From an uncultured beta proteobacterium (GTDB lineage: Bacteria > Pseudomonadota > Gammaproteobacteria > Burkholderiales > Rhodocyclaceae): a DNA stretch of 6,834 nucleotides. Below the pieces are notes generated by a model. It searched no databases. It was not told the DNA's origin and was given only the letters and a program-made list of their open reading frames with translations. Numbering within the stretch: the stretch's first letter is position 1; each line of letters begins with the position of its first letter. The stretch spans positions 1 to 6,834 of the forward strand of contig CAIWVX010000243.1 of NCBI GenBank assembly GCA_903916205.1, written 5' to 3'. A program made the translations under genes and the position numbers. Of this stretch, positions 1 to 6,169 are shown in pieces.

Positions 1-1
1 G

Positions 2-712
2 TTAGTACTGGGGCAACGCGCCACGGCCGAGAAGTCCAATGAAAAGACGGCCATCCCAGAGCTTCTAGCAACACTGGCTTTGGAAGGCTGCATCGTCACC
101 ATTGACGCCATGGGCACTCAGCCGAACATTGCCCAAGCCATCCGTGATCGCGGTGCCGATTACATCCTGTCGGTAAAGGACAATCAGCCCAAACTGGCCG
201 ACTCCATGCGGGATTTCTTTGACGCCTTCCTAGCCGCCCCCGACAAAACACCTCATCAATTTAATGAAATTGTTGAGAAAAACCACGGCCGTCTGGAGGT
301 GCGCCGCTGCTATGCCTTCGATCAACTCGACTGCCTGCATGCCCCGGAACGCTGGCCTGATCTGAAATCCTTTGCCGTCATCGCGTCCGAGCGCACTTTG
401 AAAGGTAAGGCAACACTCGAATATCGCAACTACATCATGAGCTTGTTGCCCGATGCCGCGCAACTCAATCACGCTGTGCGCCAGCACGGGTCCGTTGAAA
501 CAAGCCTTCACTGGTGCATGGACGTTGCCTTTGCCGACGACCAGAGGCGTGCTCGAACTGAGCATGCCGCGCATAACCTGTCAGTCGTACGCCACTTCGC
601 CCTCAATCTCATCCGCTATGCGCCCGTAAAGCGCAAAGGTGGCCTCAAAGTCCAGCGCCTCCGCGCGGCATCTTCCATCGCCTACCGCGAAGAATTGCTC
701 GGTCTTCTATAA
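2..712 (+). CDS. ISAs1-family transposase, C-terminal part (5' end outside window)
   Basis: This DDE transposase would cut and insert the surrounding element. The frame is open from base 2, giving 236 visible residues before the TAA at 710-712. Family members are usually about 370-380 residues, so roughly the first third is missing. The bases before the in-frame TTG at 80 still translate as family sequence (GQRATAEKSNE, then TAIPELL), so the gene does not begin at that TTG. The second catalytic Asp is in VTIDAMG (codon 104-106). The catalytic Glu is most likely the one in VETSLHW (codon 497-499), followed by the usual DVAF segment and the NLSVVRHFALNLI helix. The first Asp lies upstream, out of view. 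The C-terminus (YREELLGLL) looks natural. I see no internal stop, so the enzyme may be active. The family call rests on remembered motifs and not on a search. Confidence 0.88.
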   Translation, partial: LVLGQRATAEKSNEKTAIPELLATLALEGCIVTIDAMGTQPNIAQAIRDRGADYILSVKDNQPKLADSMRDFFDAFLAAPDKTPHQFNEIVEKNHGRLEVRRCYAFDQLDCLHAPERWPDLKSFAVIASERTLKGKATLEYRNYIMSLLPDAAQLNHAVRQHGSVETSLHWCMDVAFADDQRRARTEHAAHNLSVVRHFALNLIRYAPVKRKGGLKVQRLRAASSIAYREELLGLL

Positions 713-731
713 GGTTCGTGCGATTGCCCTG
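713..731 (+). repeat. Candidate right terminal inverted repeat of the ISAs1-family element
   Basis: The bases right after the transposase stop end in GATTGCCCTG at 731. The reverse complement, CAGGGCAATCGCACGAACC, has the CAGGG start expected of ISAs1-type ends and lies at the expected short distance from the stop codon. The matching left repeat is not in the window, so the exact inner limit and the pairing cannot be shown. If the boundary is right, the host sequence and the right-hand target duplication begin at base 732. Confidence 0.6.
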
Positions 732-772
732 AAGTCTTGTCCAAGAGCACGTAATGCCTACACGCCTCTTGG

Positions 773-778
773 TACAAT
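773..778 (+). promoter_or_regulatory. Possible -10 element for the DUF2863 gene
   Basis: TACAAT differs from the TATAAT consensus at one base. It would start transcription near 785, leaving a leader of about 24 bases before the ATG at 809. No good -35 hexamer is found 16-18 bases upstream. The arms CCAAGAG (741-747) and CTCTTGG (766-772) form a 7-base dyad that ends directly at this element, so an activator or repressor site is possible but unproven. Confidence 0.4.
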
Positions 779-808
779 GACGGATTGTTCCGATCGTAGG
801 CTTCTATT

Positions 809-1984
809 ATGAAACGTAATCGCATCCCCTCACGCAAGCGTATTTCAACCGATGCGACCGAACTTGGACGACTGGCGACCAGCCTGTTTGAGTCTGGCGG
901 AAAGCTTGAAAACGCCTTCTGGGAAAAACAGCTCACGGATCTGATCGACAAATTGCTGATCGACGGCGCTGAAGAAGATCTTAATGCCTCGCTTGATCGT
1001 CTATTCGACTCGCACGCTGGTGCCCACGACTGCCTAGCCGACCTCATCGAGTCACGCACTGAATCTTGCGTGCTGACACATCAAGGGCAAGACTACGATG
1101 TCATGCTCTTTAACGTTCCGTTGCTGGCTTGGTCGCGGTTTTCGATCCCTGCGGGCGTCATCCCTAAAAACACGATACAAACCCTAAAAGTTCATCTCGG
1201 TGCCCATATATTTTCAGCCCATGCTGAGATGGCCCTCGCCGACTACCTTTACAGCCCAGATCAACTACCCCGCAGCTTTGTCGACACCTGGCAACTGATG
1301 CGCGATCTCGGCGCGGCGGCACTCTGCGGCAACGCCCTGAAACTCGACGTTACCGCCATGCCAGAAACCAATCCCTTTCTTTCCGATACCCGCTATCTGA
1401 TCGGCGCGATTGCCGTACCGTGTGGAATGCCCCTATTTCACTGGAACGAATCGAGCCATTGCACCCGAGAAAGCGCACTTAAAGAATGGATCAAGCAGGG
1501 TAGCCCGTGTCTCGAGCCTTTGCTTACCGGCTGTGCCTTCCAGCCCTTGCTCGCTGATGCTTATCACGCGGCTTGCCGAACGGCGGATATGGCTTCACGA
1601 CCTTACTCGCTACGTGCTTCGGTGGCTTTTTTGCAGACTACGCTGGGTAAACCTGCTGAATCCTTGCGCGCCATCATCGGTGGTTTCCACGATAAACGAT
1701 TGGAAGAATACCGAATCTCCTTTGGGCCACGCGATGACGAGGCGATTTATCACGGCGTCATTTGGCCATTGCTCGGGGCCGAAGACGAGTCAACCGACAT
1801 CACCGGAGAAATCGAAACCCTGTTGCGCGAATCCGGCGTCAAAGAAGTTTTAGTTCATGACCAGCAGTTCCCCTTTGAATTCTGTGACGATTGCGGCGCA
1901 CCACTTTATCCCAACGTTGAGGGCGACGCGGTACACGCCGAAATGCCGGAGCAGAACAATGCCCCGTCGCAAACCTTGCATTAA
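809..1984 (+). CDS. DUF2863 family protein (conserved, function unknown)
   Basis: This is a 391-residue protein of unknown function. It matches my recollection of the DUF2863 family, a roughly 400-residue family seen in Betaproteobacteria. Matching segments in order are: a short basic N-terminus (MKRNRIPSRKR); a helical region to about residue 90; LLAWSRFSIPAGVIP (105-119); DQLPRSF (151-157); ETNPFLSDTRYLIGA (186-200); FHWNE (210-214); a GC..F...L.DAYH..CR.AD stretch (241-260); RPYSLRA (264-270); EEYRISFGPR (299-308); GVIWPLLGAED (316-326); and a C-terminal FCDDCGAPLYP (358-368) with VHAEMPE (375-381). C359 and C362 form a CxxC pair that could bind metal, but only one such pair is visible. 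There is no signal peptide or membrane segment, so it is probably cytoplasmic. An in-frame TAG at 797-799 makes the ATG at 809 the first possible start, and AGG at 798-800 is a weak ribosome site. It lies 160 bases before bioA; a shared role is not shown. Confidence 0.85.
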   Translation: MKRNRIPSRKRISTDATELGRLATSLFESGGKLENAFWEKQLTDLIDKLLIDGAEEDLNASLDRLFDSHAGAHDCLADLIESRTESCVLTHQGQDYDVMLFNVPLLAWSRFSIPAGVIPKNTIQTLKVHLGAHIFSAHAEMALADYLYSPDQLPRSFVDTWQLMRDLGAAALCGNALKLDVTAMPETNPFLSDTRYLIGAIAVPCGMPLFHWNESSHCTRESALKEWIKQGSPCLEPLLTGCAFQPLLADAYHAACRTADMASRPYSLRASVAFLQTTLGKPAESLRAIIGGFHDKRLEEYRISFGPRDDEAIYHGVIWPLLGAEDESTDITGEIETLLRESGVKEVLVHDQQFPFEFCDDCGAPLYPNVEGDAVHAEMPEQNNAPSQTLH

Positions 1985-2011
1985 GAGGCTGGGAAACAAT
2001 GCCTAATCTTT

Positions 2012-2110
2012 CACCACAGAGACACCGAGGTACAGAGGTTGCACAGAGAGAAAATTTAAAATCGAGCTGTTTTCTCTGCGTTTTCTCTGAGTCTCTGTGC
2101 CTCTGTGGTG
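2012..2110. repeat. Imperfect palindrome of CACAGAG-type units (dispersed intergenic repeat)
   Basis: The ends are a perfect 10-base inverted repeat: CACCACAGAG at 2012-2021 and CTCTGTGGTG at 2101-2110. Inside, each arm carries about four CAGAG-like units at irregular spacings of 8-11 bases. The arms match over about 43 positions with roughly 31 identities, plus some pairs that would be G-U in RNA. The AT-rich centre is near 2051-2070. There is no reading frame of interest. I recall similar CACCACAGAG...CTCTGTGGTG elements between genes in many unrelated environmental bacteria, so this is probably a dispersed, non-autonomous repeat. That is memory, not a search. No direct target duplication is obvious at its edges. 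Confidence 0.75.
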
Positions 2111-2118
2111 GATTTTTT
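2012..2118 (+). terminator. Possible terminator or attenuator formed by the palindrome and its T run
   Basis: The palindrome would fold into a long hairpin in + strand RNA and is followed, two bases after its right arm, by six T at 2113-2118. This resembles an intrinsic terminator downstream of the DUF2863 gene. The stem is imperfect and its base is not GC-rich, and the loop is large, so efficiency is doubtful. It could equally be a by-product of where the repeat sits. Confidence 0.25.
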
Positions 2119-2144
2119 AATTCTTCACTCGCGCTGACTAAACG

Positions 2145-3476
2145 ATGAGTAATGCCGACCTGTTGCAACGCAGCCTGAATGCCGTCTGGCATCCTTGTAC
2201 GCAGATGAAACAACATGCCAGCCGTGACGACGGTTCGCTTCCGCTGATCCCGATTTCCCGTGGACAGGGCGTCTGGCTTTACGACTTCGATGGTAACCGC
2301 TATCTCGACGCCATCAGTTCATGGTGGGTCAATCTTTTCGGCCATGCCAATCCACGCATCAATGCCGCCTTGCGCGAACAGCTCGAGCAACTCGAACACG
2401 TTATTCTGGCCGGGTTCACCCACCAGCCGGTGATCGAATTGTCGGAGCGTCTCTCGGCGCTGACTGATAACGCCCTAGGGCACTGCTTCTTTGCTTCTGA
2501 TGGCGCTTCGGCGACTGAAATCGCTCTGAAAATGTCGTTCCACAGCTGGCGCAATCGTGGCCGGGACAAAAAGCAGGATTTTCTTTGTCTGGAAGGCAGC
2601 TATCACGGCGAAACCGTCGGTGCGCTGGCCGTCACCGATGTGGCTATTTTTAAGGAGGCTTACGCCCCGCTAGTCCGTTCCGCCCGCACTGTCCCGTCGC
2701 CTGACGCGCGTCAGGCCAAGGACGGTGAAACCTCCGAGGATGTCGCCCGACGCGCCGCCGCAGCGCTGGAAAAACATCTGGAACAGCACCACGAAAGCAT
2801 CGCCGCGTTGATCGTGGAGCCACTGATCCAGTGTGCCAGCGGCATGGCTATGTATGACCCTGAATACCTGCGTCTGGCACGGGCGCTGTGCGATTGCTAT
2901 GAAGTGCATCTAATCTGCGACGAAATCGCCGTCGGCTGTGGTCGTACCGGCACCTTTTTCGCCCACGAACAAGCCGGAATCAAACCGGATTTTCTCTGTG
3001 TCTCAAAAGGCATCTCCGGAGGTTATTTACCGCTCTCCATCGTGCTCACCACCGATACTGTTTTTGCCGCCTTCTACGATAGCGCCACGGCCCGAGGTTT
3101 CCTGCATTCGCATTCCTACACCGGCAACGCGCTGGCCTGTCGCGCCGCACTCGCGACTCTTGATATTTTTAAATCGGATCAAGTGCTGGATAAAAACCGC
3201 GAATTGTCGGCGCATATTGGCCATTGCCTGGCTCCGTTTGGCAACCACTCGCGAGTCAAGCATCTGCGCCAGCGCGGCATGATTGCGGCCTTTGATGTGA
3301 TCACTGACGATCCCTATTTTTCGCGCAAGTTCTACCGCGAAGCACTGGCCCGTGAGATTCTGCTGCGCCCGATTGGCTCGACGGTTTATTTTATGCCGCC
3401 CTACACCATCAGCAACGATGAGTTTGCCTTCCTCGCACAACGCGCCGCAGAAGCTCTGGAAGCGGCATTGAAATGA
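2145..3476 (+). CDS. bioA: Adenosylmethionine-8-amino-7-oxononanoate aminotransferase (DAPA synthase)
   Basis: BioA converts KAPA to 7,8-diaminopelargonate, with S-adenosylmethionine as the usual amino donor and pyridoxal phosphate (PLP) as cofactor. It is a cytoplasmic class III aminotransferase. The 443 residues are close to the family length. Visible landmarks are WHPCTQM (16-22), SSWWVN (58-63), GSYHGET (151-157), the cofactor Asp in ICDEIAVGCGRTG (D259), the PLP lysine in VSKGISGG (K288), HSYTGN (323-328), and the substrate-carboxylate Arg in LLRPIGSTVYFMPPY (R408). The Trp/Tyr/Arg pattern favours BioA over other class III enzymes. Position 19 is Cys where E. coli BioA has Tyr17; I recall HPCTQM in other proteobacterial BioA proteins. 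An in-frame TAA two codons upstream fixes ATG 2145 as the earliest start, although no clear Shine-Dalgarno sequence precedes it. It is the first bio gene here, and its stop overlaps the bioF start by 4 bases. Confidence 0.95.
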   Translation: MSNADLLQRSLNAVWHPCTQMKQHASRDDGSLPLIPISRGQGVWLYDFDGNRYLDAISSWWVNLFGHANPRINAALREQLEQLEHVILAGFTHQPVIELSERLSALTDNALGHCFFASDGASATEIALKMSFHSWRNRGRDKKQDFLCLEGSYHGETVGALAVTDVAIFKEAYAPLVRSARTVPSPDARQAKDGETSEDVARRAAAALEKHLEQHHESIAALIVEPLIQCASGMAMYDPEYLRLARALCDCYEVHLICDEIAVGCGRTGTFFAHEQAGIKPDFLCVSKGISGGYLPLSIVLTTDTVFAAFYDSATARGFLHSHSYTGNALACRAALATLDIFKSDQVLDKNRELSAHIGHCLAPFGNHSRVKHLRQRGMIAAFDVITDDPYFSRKFYREALAREILLRPIGSTVYFMPPYTISNDEFAFLAQRAAEALEAALK

Positions 3477-4639
3477 GCACCTCAACACGCTTAGCCGAAC
3501 TGCGGGACGAACTTTCTGCAATCGAACGTGACGGTCTCAAACGCCGCCGCCGAATGCTTGACACTCCGTGCGGCCCCTTGGCCCGCGTCGGCGAGCGTGA
3601 ACTTATCAGCTTCTGCAGCAACGACTACCTTGGCCTAGCCAATGACCCGGCATTGATTGAAGCCGCCTGCGTTGGCGCACGTCAATGGGGCGTCGGCAGC
3701 GGTGCCTCGCATCTGGTCAGCGGTCATCTGGCCCCACACGAGGCGCTGGAACTGAAACTCGCGAAATTTACCGGCTTCGCCCACGCCCTGCTGATGACCA
3801 CCGGTTACATGGCCAACCTCGGCATCGTTCCGGCACTGGTCGGACGTGGTGATGCCATTTTTGCCGACAAGCTCAATCATGCCTCGCTGATTGATGCTGT
3901 TCAACTTTCGCGCGCCAATAGCCAGCGTTATCCGCACGCTGATCTGGCCGCGCTTGAGCGCCTGCTAGCCGCGAGCCAAGCCAAGCGCAAACTGATTCTC
4001 ACCGACGCCGTCTTCAGCATGGACGGCGATCTGGCCCCGTTACCCGGATTACTTGAACTGGCCGAACGCTTTGATGCCTGGCTGGTGATCGACGATGCCC
4101 ACGGCTTCGGCGTACTCGGCCCGCAAGGGCGCGGCAGTTTAGCCCATTTTGGCCTACCCAATGCTGAACGCATTGTTTATATGGGCACTCTCGGCAAAGC
4201 CGCCGGAGCTTCAGGTGCCTTTGTGGCGGGCTCTGAGACAGTGATCGAATGGCTGCTGCAACGCGCCCGCACTTACATTTTTACCACTGGATCGAGCCCG
4301 GTCATGGCCTGTGCACTGCTCGCCAGCCTTGATCTAATCGAACACGGCGACGCCCGCCGCGAGCGTTTGCGCCAACTTACGGTGCAGCTCAAAAACGGGC
4401 TGGCCGACACCCGCTGGCAACTGATGACTTCACCAACTGCGATTCAACCGGTCATCATTGGCGACAACCATGAAACCTTACGCATCGCCACCGCGCTTTA
4501 CGCAAAAGGTCTGTGGGTTCCGGCCATTCGCCCCCCGACGGTGCCCAAAGGCACCTCGCGTTTGCGAGTTTCGCTCACCGCCGCGCACAGTGAATCACAA
4601 GTCGCAGCGCTGATTGAAGCTTTGCGGAAACTGGCATGA
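3473..4639 (+). CDS. bioF: 8-amino-7-oxononanoate synthase (KAPA synthase)
   Basis: BioF is a PLP enzyme of the alpha-oxoamine synthase family. It joins L-alanine to pimeloyl-ACP (or pimeloyl-CoA) with loss of CO2, giving KAPA. At 388 residues it is normal for the family (E. coli 384). Visible motifs are FCSNDYLGL (47-55), GVGSGASHLVSGH (73-85), TTGYMAN (109-115), the ring-stacking His in KLNHASL (H136), TDAVFSMDGD (177-186), the cofactor Asp in VIDDAHGFGVLG (near 207), the PLP lysine in MGTLGKAAG (K242), and RPPTVPKGTSRLRVSL (353-368). Its ATG overlaps the bioA TGA as ATGA, and GGAAG at 3458-3462 is a plausible ribosome site within the end of bioA. Translation is therefore probably coupled to bioA. 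BioF rather than the close relatives Kbl or HemA is supported by the RPPTVP segment and by the neighbours. Confidence 0.96.
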   Translation: MSTSTRLAELRDELSAIERDGLKRRRRMLDTPCGPLARVGERELISFCSNDYLGLANDPALIEAACVGARQWGVGSGASHLVSGHLAPHEALELKLAKFTGFAHALLMTTGYMANLGIVPALVGRGDAIFADKLNHASLIDAVQLSRANSQRYPHADLAALERLLAASQAKRKLILTDAVFSMDGDLAPLPGLLELAERFDAWLVIDDAHGFGVLGPQGRGSLAHFGLPNAERIVYMGTLGKAAGASGAFVAGSETVIEWLLQRARTYIFTTGSSPVMACALLASLDLIEHGDARRERLRQLTVQLKNGLADTRWQLMTSPTAIQPVIIGDNHETLRIATALYAKGLWVPAIRPPTVPKGTSRLRVSLTAAHSESQVAALIEALRKLA

Positions 4640-5421
4640 GCCTTACCTCCCCTGATCTTTCAAAACCTAATCTGGCGCTGATCCACGGCTGGGGAATCGG
4701 TCAGGCCGTCTGGCAGCCATTGGCTGAAGCACTGGCCCCGTACTGTCGCGTACATTGTATTGATCTGCCCGGCTACGGCTCAGCGCCGCCGAGCCAAGCC
4801 AGTTTCAAACAAACCGCACAGGCCATGCTCGATACGCTCCCCGAAGGCACTATTTTGTGCGGCTGGTCACTCGGCGGTCTGCTGGCGTTGCAAGCCACCA
4901 TTCTGGCTCCACAACGCATCAACGGATTGATCCTAATCGGCGCTTCACCTAGCTTCACGCAACATGACAACTGGCTGCACGCGCAAACCCCGACCTTGCT
5001 TGAGACCTTCACGGCGGCGGTCAGCCAAGATCCGGCAAGCACTTTGCAACGCTTCATGGCCCTGCTGAATCAAGGCGATACCAAAGCCAGAAGTGCCATC
5101 CGCGCACTCGCCCAGGCACTCGCGACGGCGCCCTTGGCCGATACCGCATCGCTGGTTCAGGGACTCGGCTGGCTGCGCGACATTGACCTGCGCGATCAAC
5201 TCGCCGGCCTGACGCTTCCGGCGCTGTTGATTCATGGCGAAAATGATCCGCTGATGCCGCTGGCTGCGGCACAATGGCTGCAACAAACGCTTAACACCGC
5301 GCAACTTGAGATTATTCCCGGTGCGGCTCATGCACCCTTCATCAACGCTCCTGAAAGAATCGCCAAACTGATTGGCGATTACTGCCATGCTTCTGCCATC
5401 AATCAAACAACGCGTCCGTGA
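4636..5421 (+). CDS. bioH: Pimeloyl-ACP methyl ester carboxylesterase
   Basis: BioH is an alpha/beta hydrolase that cleaves the methyl ester of pimeloyl-ACP. This ends chain elongation and releases the substrate for BioF. The 261 residues fit the family (E. coli 256). The catalytic triad is visible: Ser in the nucleophile elbow CGWSLGG (S78), Asp in HGENDPLMP (D204), and His in PGAAHAPFINAPE (H232). The oxyanion-hole HGWG motif is at 17-20, and the CIDLPGYG turn is at 41-48. The HGWG form and the W in the elbow are typical of BioH, and the location between bioF and bioC supports the call over a generic hydrolase. Its ATG overlaps the bioF TGA by 4 bases, with GCGGAAA (4624-4630) as a likely ribosome site. 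Its 3' end overlaps the start of bioC. Confidence 0.94.
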   Translation: MSLTSPDLSKPNLALIHGWGIGQAVWQPLAEALAPYCRVHCIDLPGYGSAPPSQASFKQTAQAMLDTLPEGTILCGWSLGGLLALQATILAPQRINGLILIGASPSFTQHDNWLHAQTPTLLETFTAAVSQDPASTLQRFMALLNQGDTKARSAIRALAQALATAPLADTASLVQGLGWLRDIDLRDQLAGLTLPALLIHGENDPLMPLAAAQWLQQTLNTAQLEIIPGAAHAPFINAPERIAKLIGDYCHASAINQTTRP

Positions 5422-6169
5422 GTCGTTTGACCGCGCCGCAGTCACCTACGATTCTGCCGCGATCGTTCAGCGTCGAGTCTGTGATCGTTTACTCGACGAA
5501 TTCAAAGGCTTCACGCCTCCCGCCAGTGCTCCGGCGCACATCCTCGATGCCGGTTGTGGAACCGGCTACGGGGCGCGACGGCTGCACGAACGCTGGGCAT
5601 CAACCTTCATCACTGGCGTCGACTTCGCGCCGGCCATGCTCGAACTAGCCAAACACGAAACCGACACCTGTCTGACCGCTGACATTGAAGAACTACCGTT
5701 CCCGGAAAGCCACTTCGACCTATGGTGGTCGAGCCTAGCGATCCAGTGGTGTGACAACGCCAAAGTCTTTCTCGAAGCCCGACGGGTACTCAAGCCGGGA
5801 GGTCAACTGGCGCTCAGCACCCTCGGCCCCGGCACGTTTCATGAGTTACGCGAAGCCTTTGCGGGCGTCGATCAACACCGTCACACCTTGCCCTTCAGCG
5901 AACCCGACGACGTTAGCGCCGCGCTTGAACGCTGCGGATTTCACAACATCACGGTGCTACGTGAAAAACATTCGGTGTATTACCCCAACCTGAAATCGCT
6001 ACTACGCTCGGTCAAAGACATTGGCGCACACAACGTTGGCGAAGGCGCACGCAGCGGGATGATGGGCCGAAGCACCTGGCAACACGTCGAGGCCGCCTAC
6101 GAAATTCACCGCCAAGCGGAAGGGCTACCCGCCAGTTATGATGTCATTCTCTGCTACGCCAACATATGA
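5387..6169 (+). CDS. bioC: Malonyl-ACP O-methyltransferase
   Basis: BioC uses S-adenosylmethionine to methylate the free carboxyl of malonyl-ACP. This disguises it as a primer for fatty acid synthesis and starts pimeloyl formation. It has a class I methyltransferase fold. From ATG 5387 the protein has 260 residues (E. coli 251). Visible motifs are the N-terminal KQRVRESFDRAAVTYD typical of BioC, motif I ILDAGCGTGYG (about 52-62), GVDFAPAML (77-85), SSLAIQWCDN (115-124, a BioC hallmark), LKPGGQL (135-141), and LGPGTFHELR next to it. The frame is also open to a TTG at 5372, but the ATG five codons later leads straight into the conserved start, so I prefer it. Neither start has a strong ribosome site. 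The gene overlaps the end of bioH by 35 bases, and its TGA overlaps the bioD ATG. Confidence 0.94.
   Translation: MLLPSIKQRVRESFDRAAVTYDSAAIVQRRVCDRLLDEFKGFTPPASAPAHILDAGCGTGYGARRLHERWASTFITGVDFAPAMLELAKHETDTCLTADIEELPFPESHFDLWWSSLAIQWCDNAKVFLEARRVLKPGGQLALSTLGPGTFHELREAFAGVDQHRHTLPFSEPDDVSAALERCGFHNITVLREKHSVYYPNLKSLLRSVKDIGAHNVGEGARSGMMGRSTWQHVEAAYEIHRQAEGLPASYDVILCYANI

Larger units (their letters stand above)
1..731 (+). mobile_element. ISAs1-family insertion sequence, right-hand part (left end outside window)
   Basis: This is the 3' portion of an insertion sequence. It consists of the C-terminal part of a DDE transposase reading rightward, followed 18 bases later by a candidate terminal inverted repeat whose outer end is CCCTG at 727-731. 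Read inward, that end begins CAGGGCAATCGCACGAA, which resembles the CAGGG-type ends I associate with ISAs1-family elements. The left end, the first part of the transposase and any left-hand target duplication lie outside the window. The element may therefore be intact or may already be a fragment. The visible reading frame is open and shows no frameshift. It ends about 40 bases before the -10 candidate of the next gene. Confidence 0.8.

Noticed and set aside
735..746. A small hairpin TCTTG-TC-CAAGA after the insertion sequence
   Set aside because: A 5-base stem with a 2-base loop cannot form stably and no T run follows, so it is not a terminator.
1410..1853. A 147-codon + strand frame inside the DUF2863 gene
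   Set aside because: It is in an alternative frame of a conserved protein, has low-complexity composition and no ribosome site.
2012..2110. A CRISPR array or tandem repeat
   Set aside because: The CAGAG units are short, irregularly spaced and arranged as an inverted pair of arms, with no equal-length spacers.
2093..2121. A bioA promoter with TTTAAT at 2116-2121 as -10
   Set aside because: The hexamer is a poor match, and no TTGACA-like sequence lies 16-18 bases upstream, where only repeat sequence is found.
1839..2216. A minus-strand 125-codon frame running through the palindromic repeat
   Set aside because: It spans the end of one gene, the non-coding repeat and the start of bioA. The repeat contributes a translated CAGAG pattern and not a protein-like segment.
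3027..3521. A 164-codon minus-strand frame across the bioA/bioF junction
   Set aside because: It is antisense to two well-supported enzymes and has no family features or promoter.
4945..5445. A 166-codon open frame on the minus strand across bioH
   Set aside because: It lies wholly opposite a clear BioH coding frame with an intact catalytic triad. Its translation shows no recognisable motif, and long antisense frames are common in GC-rich genes.
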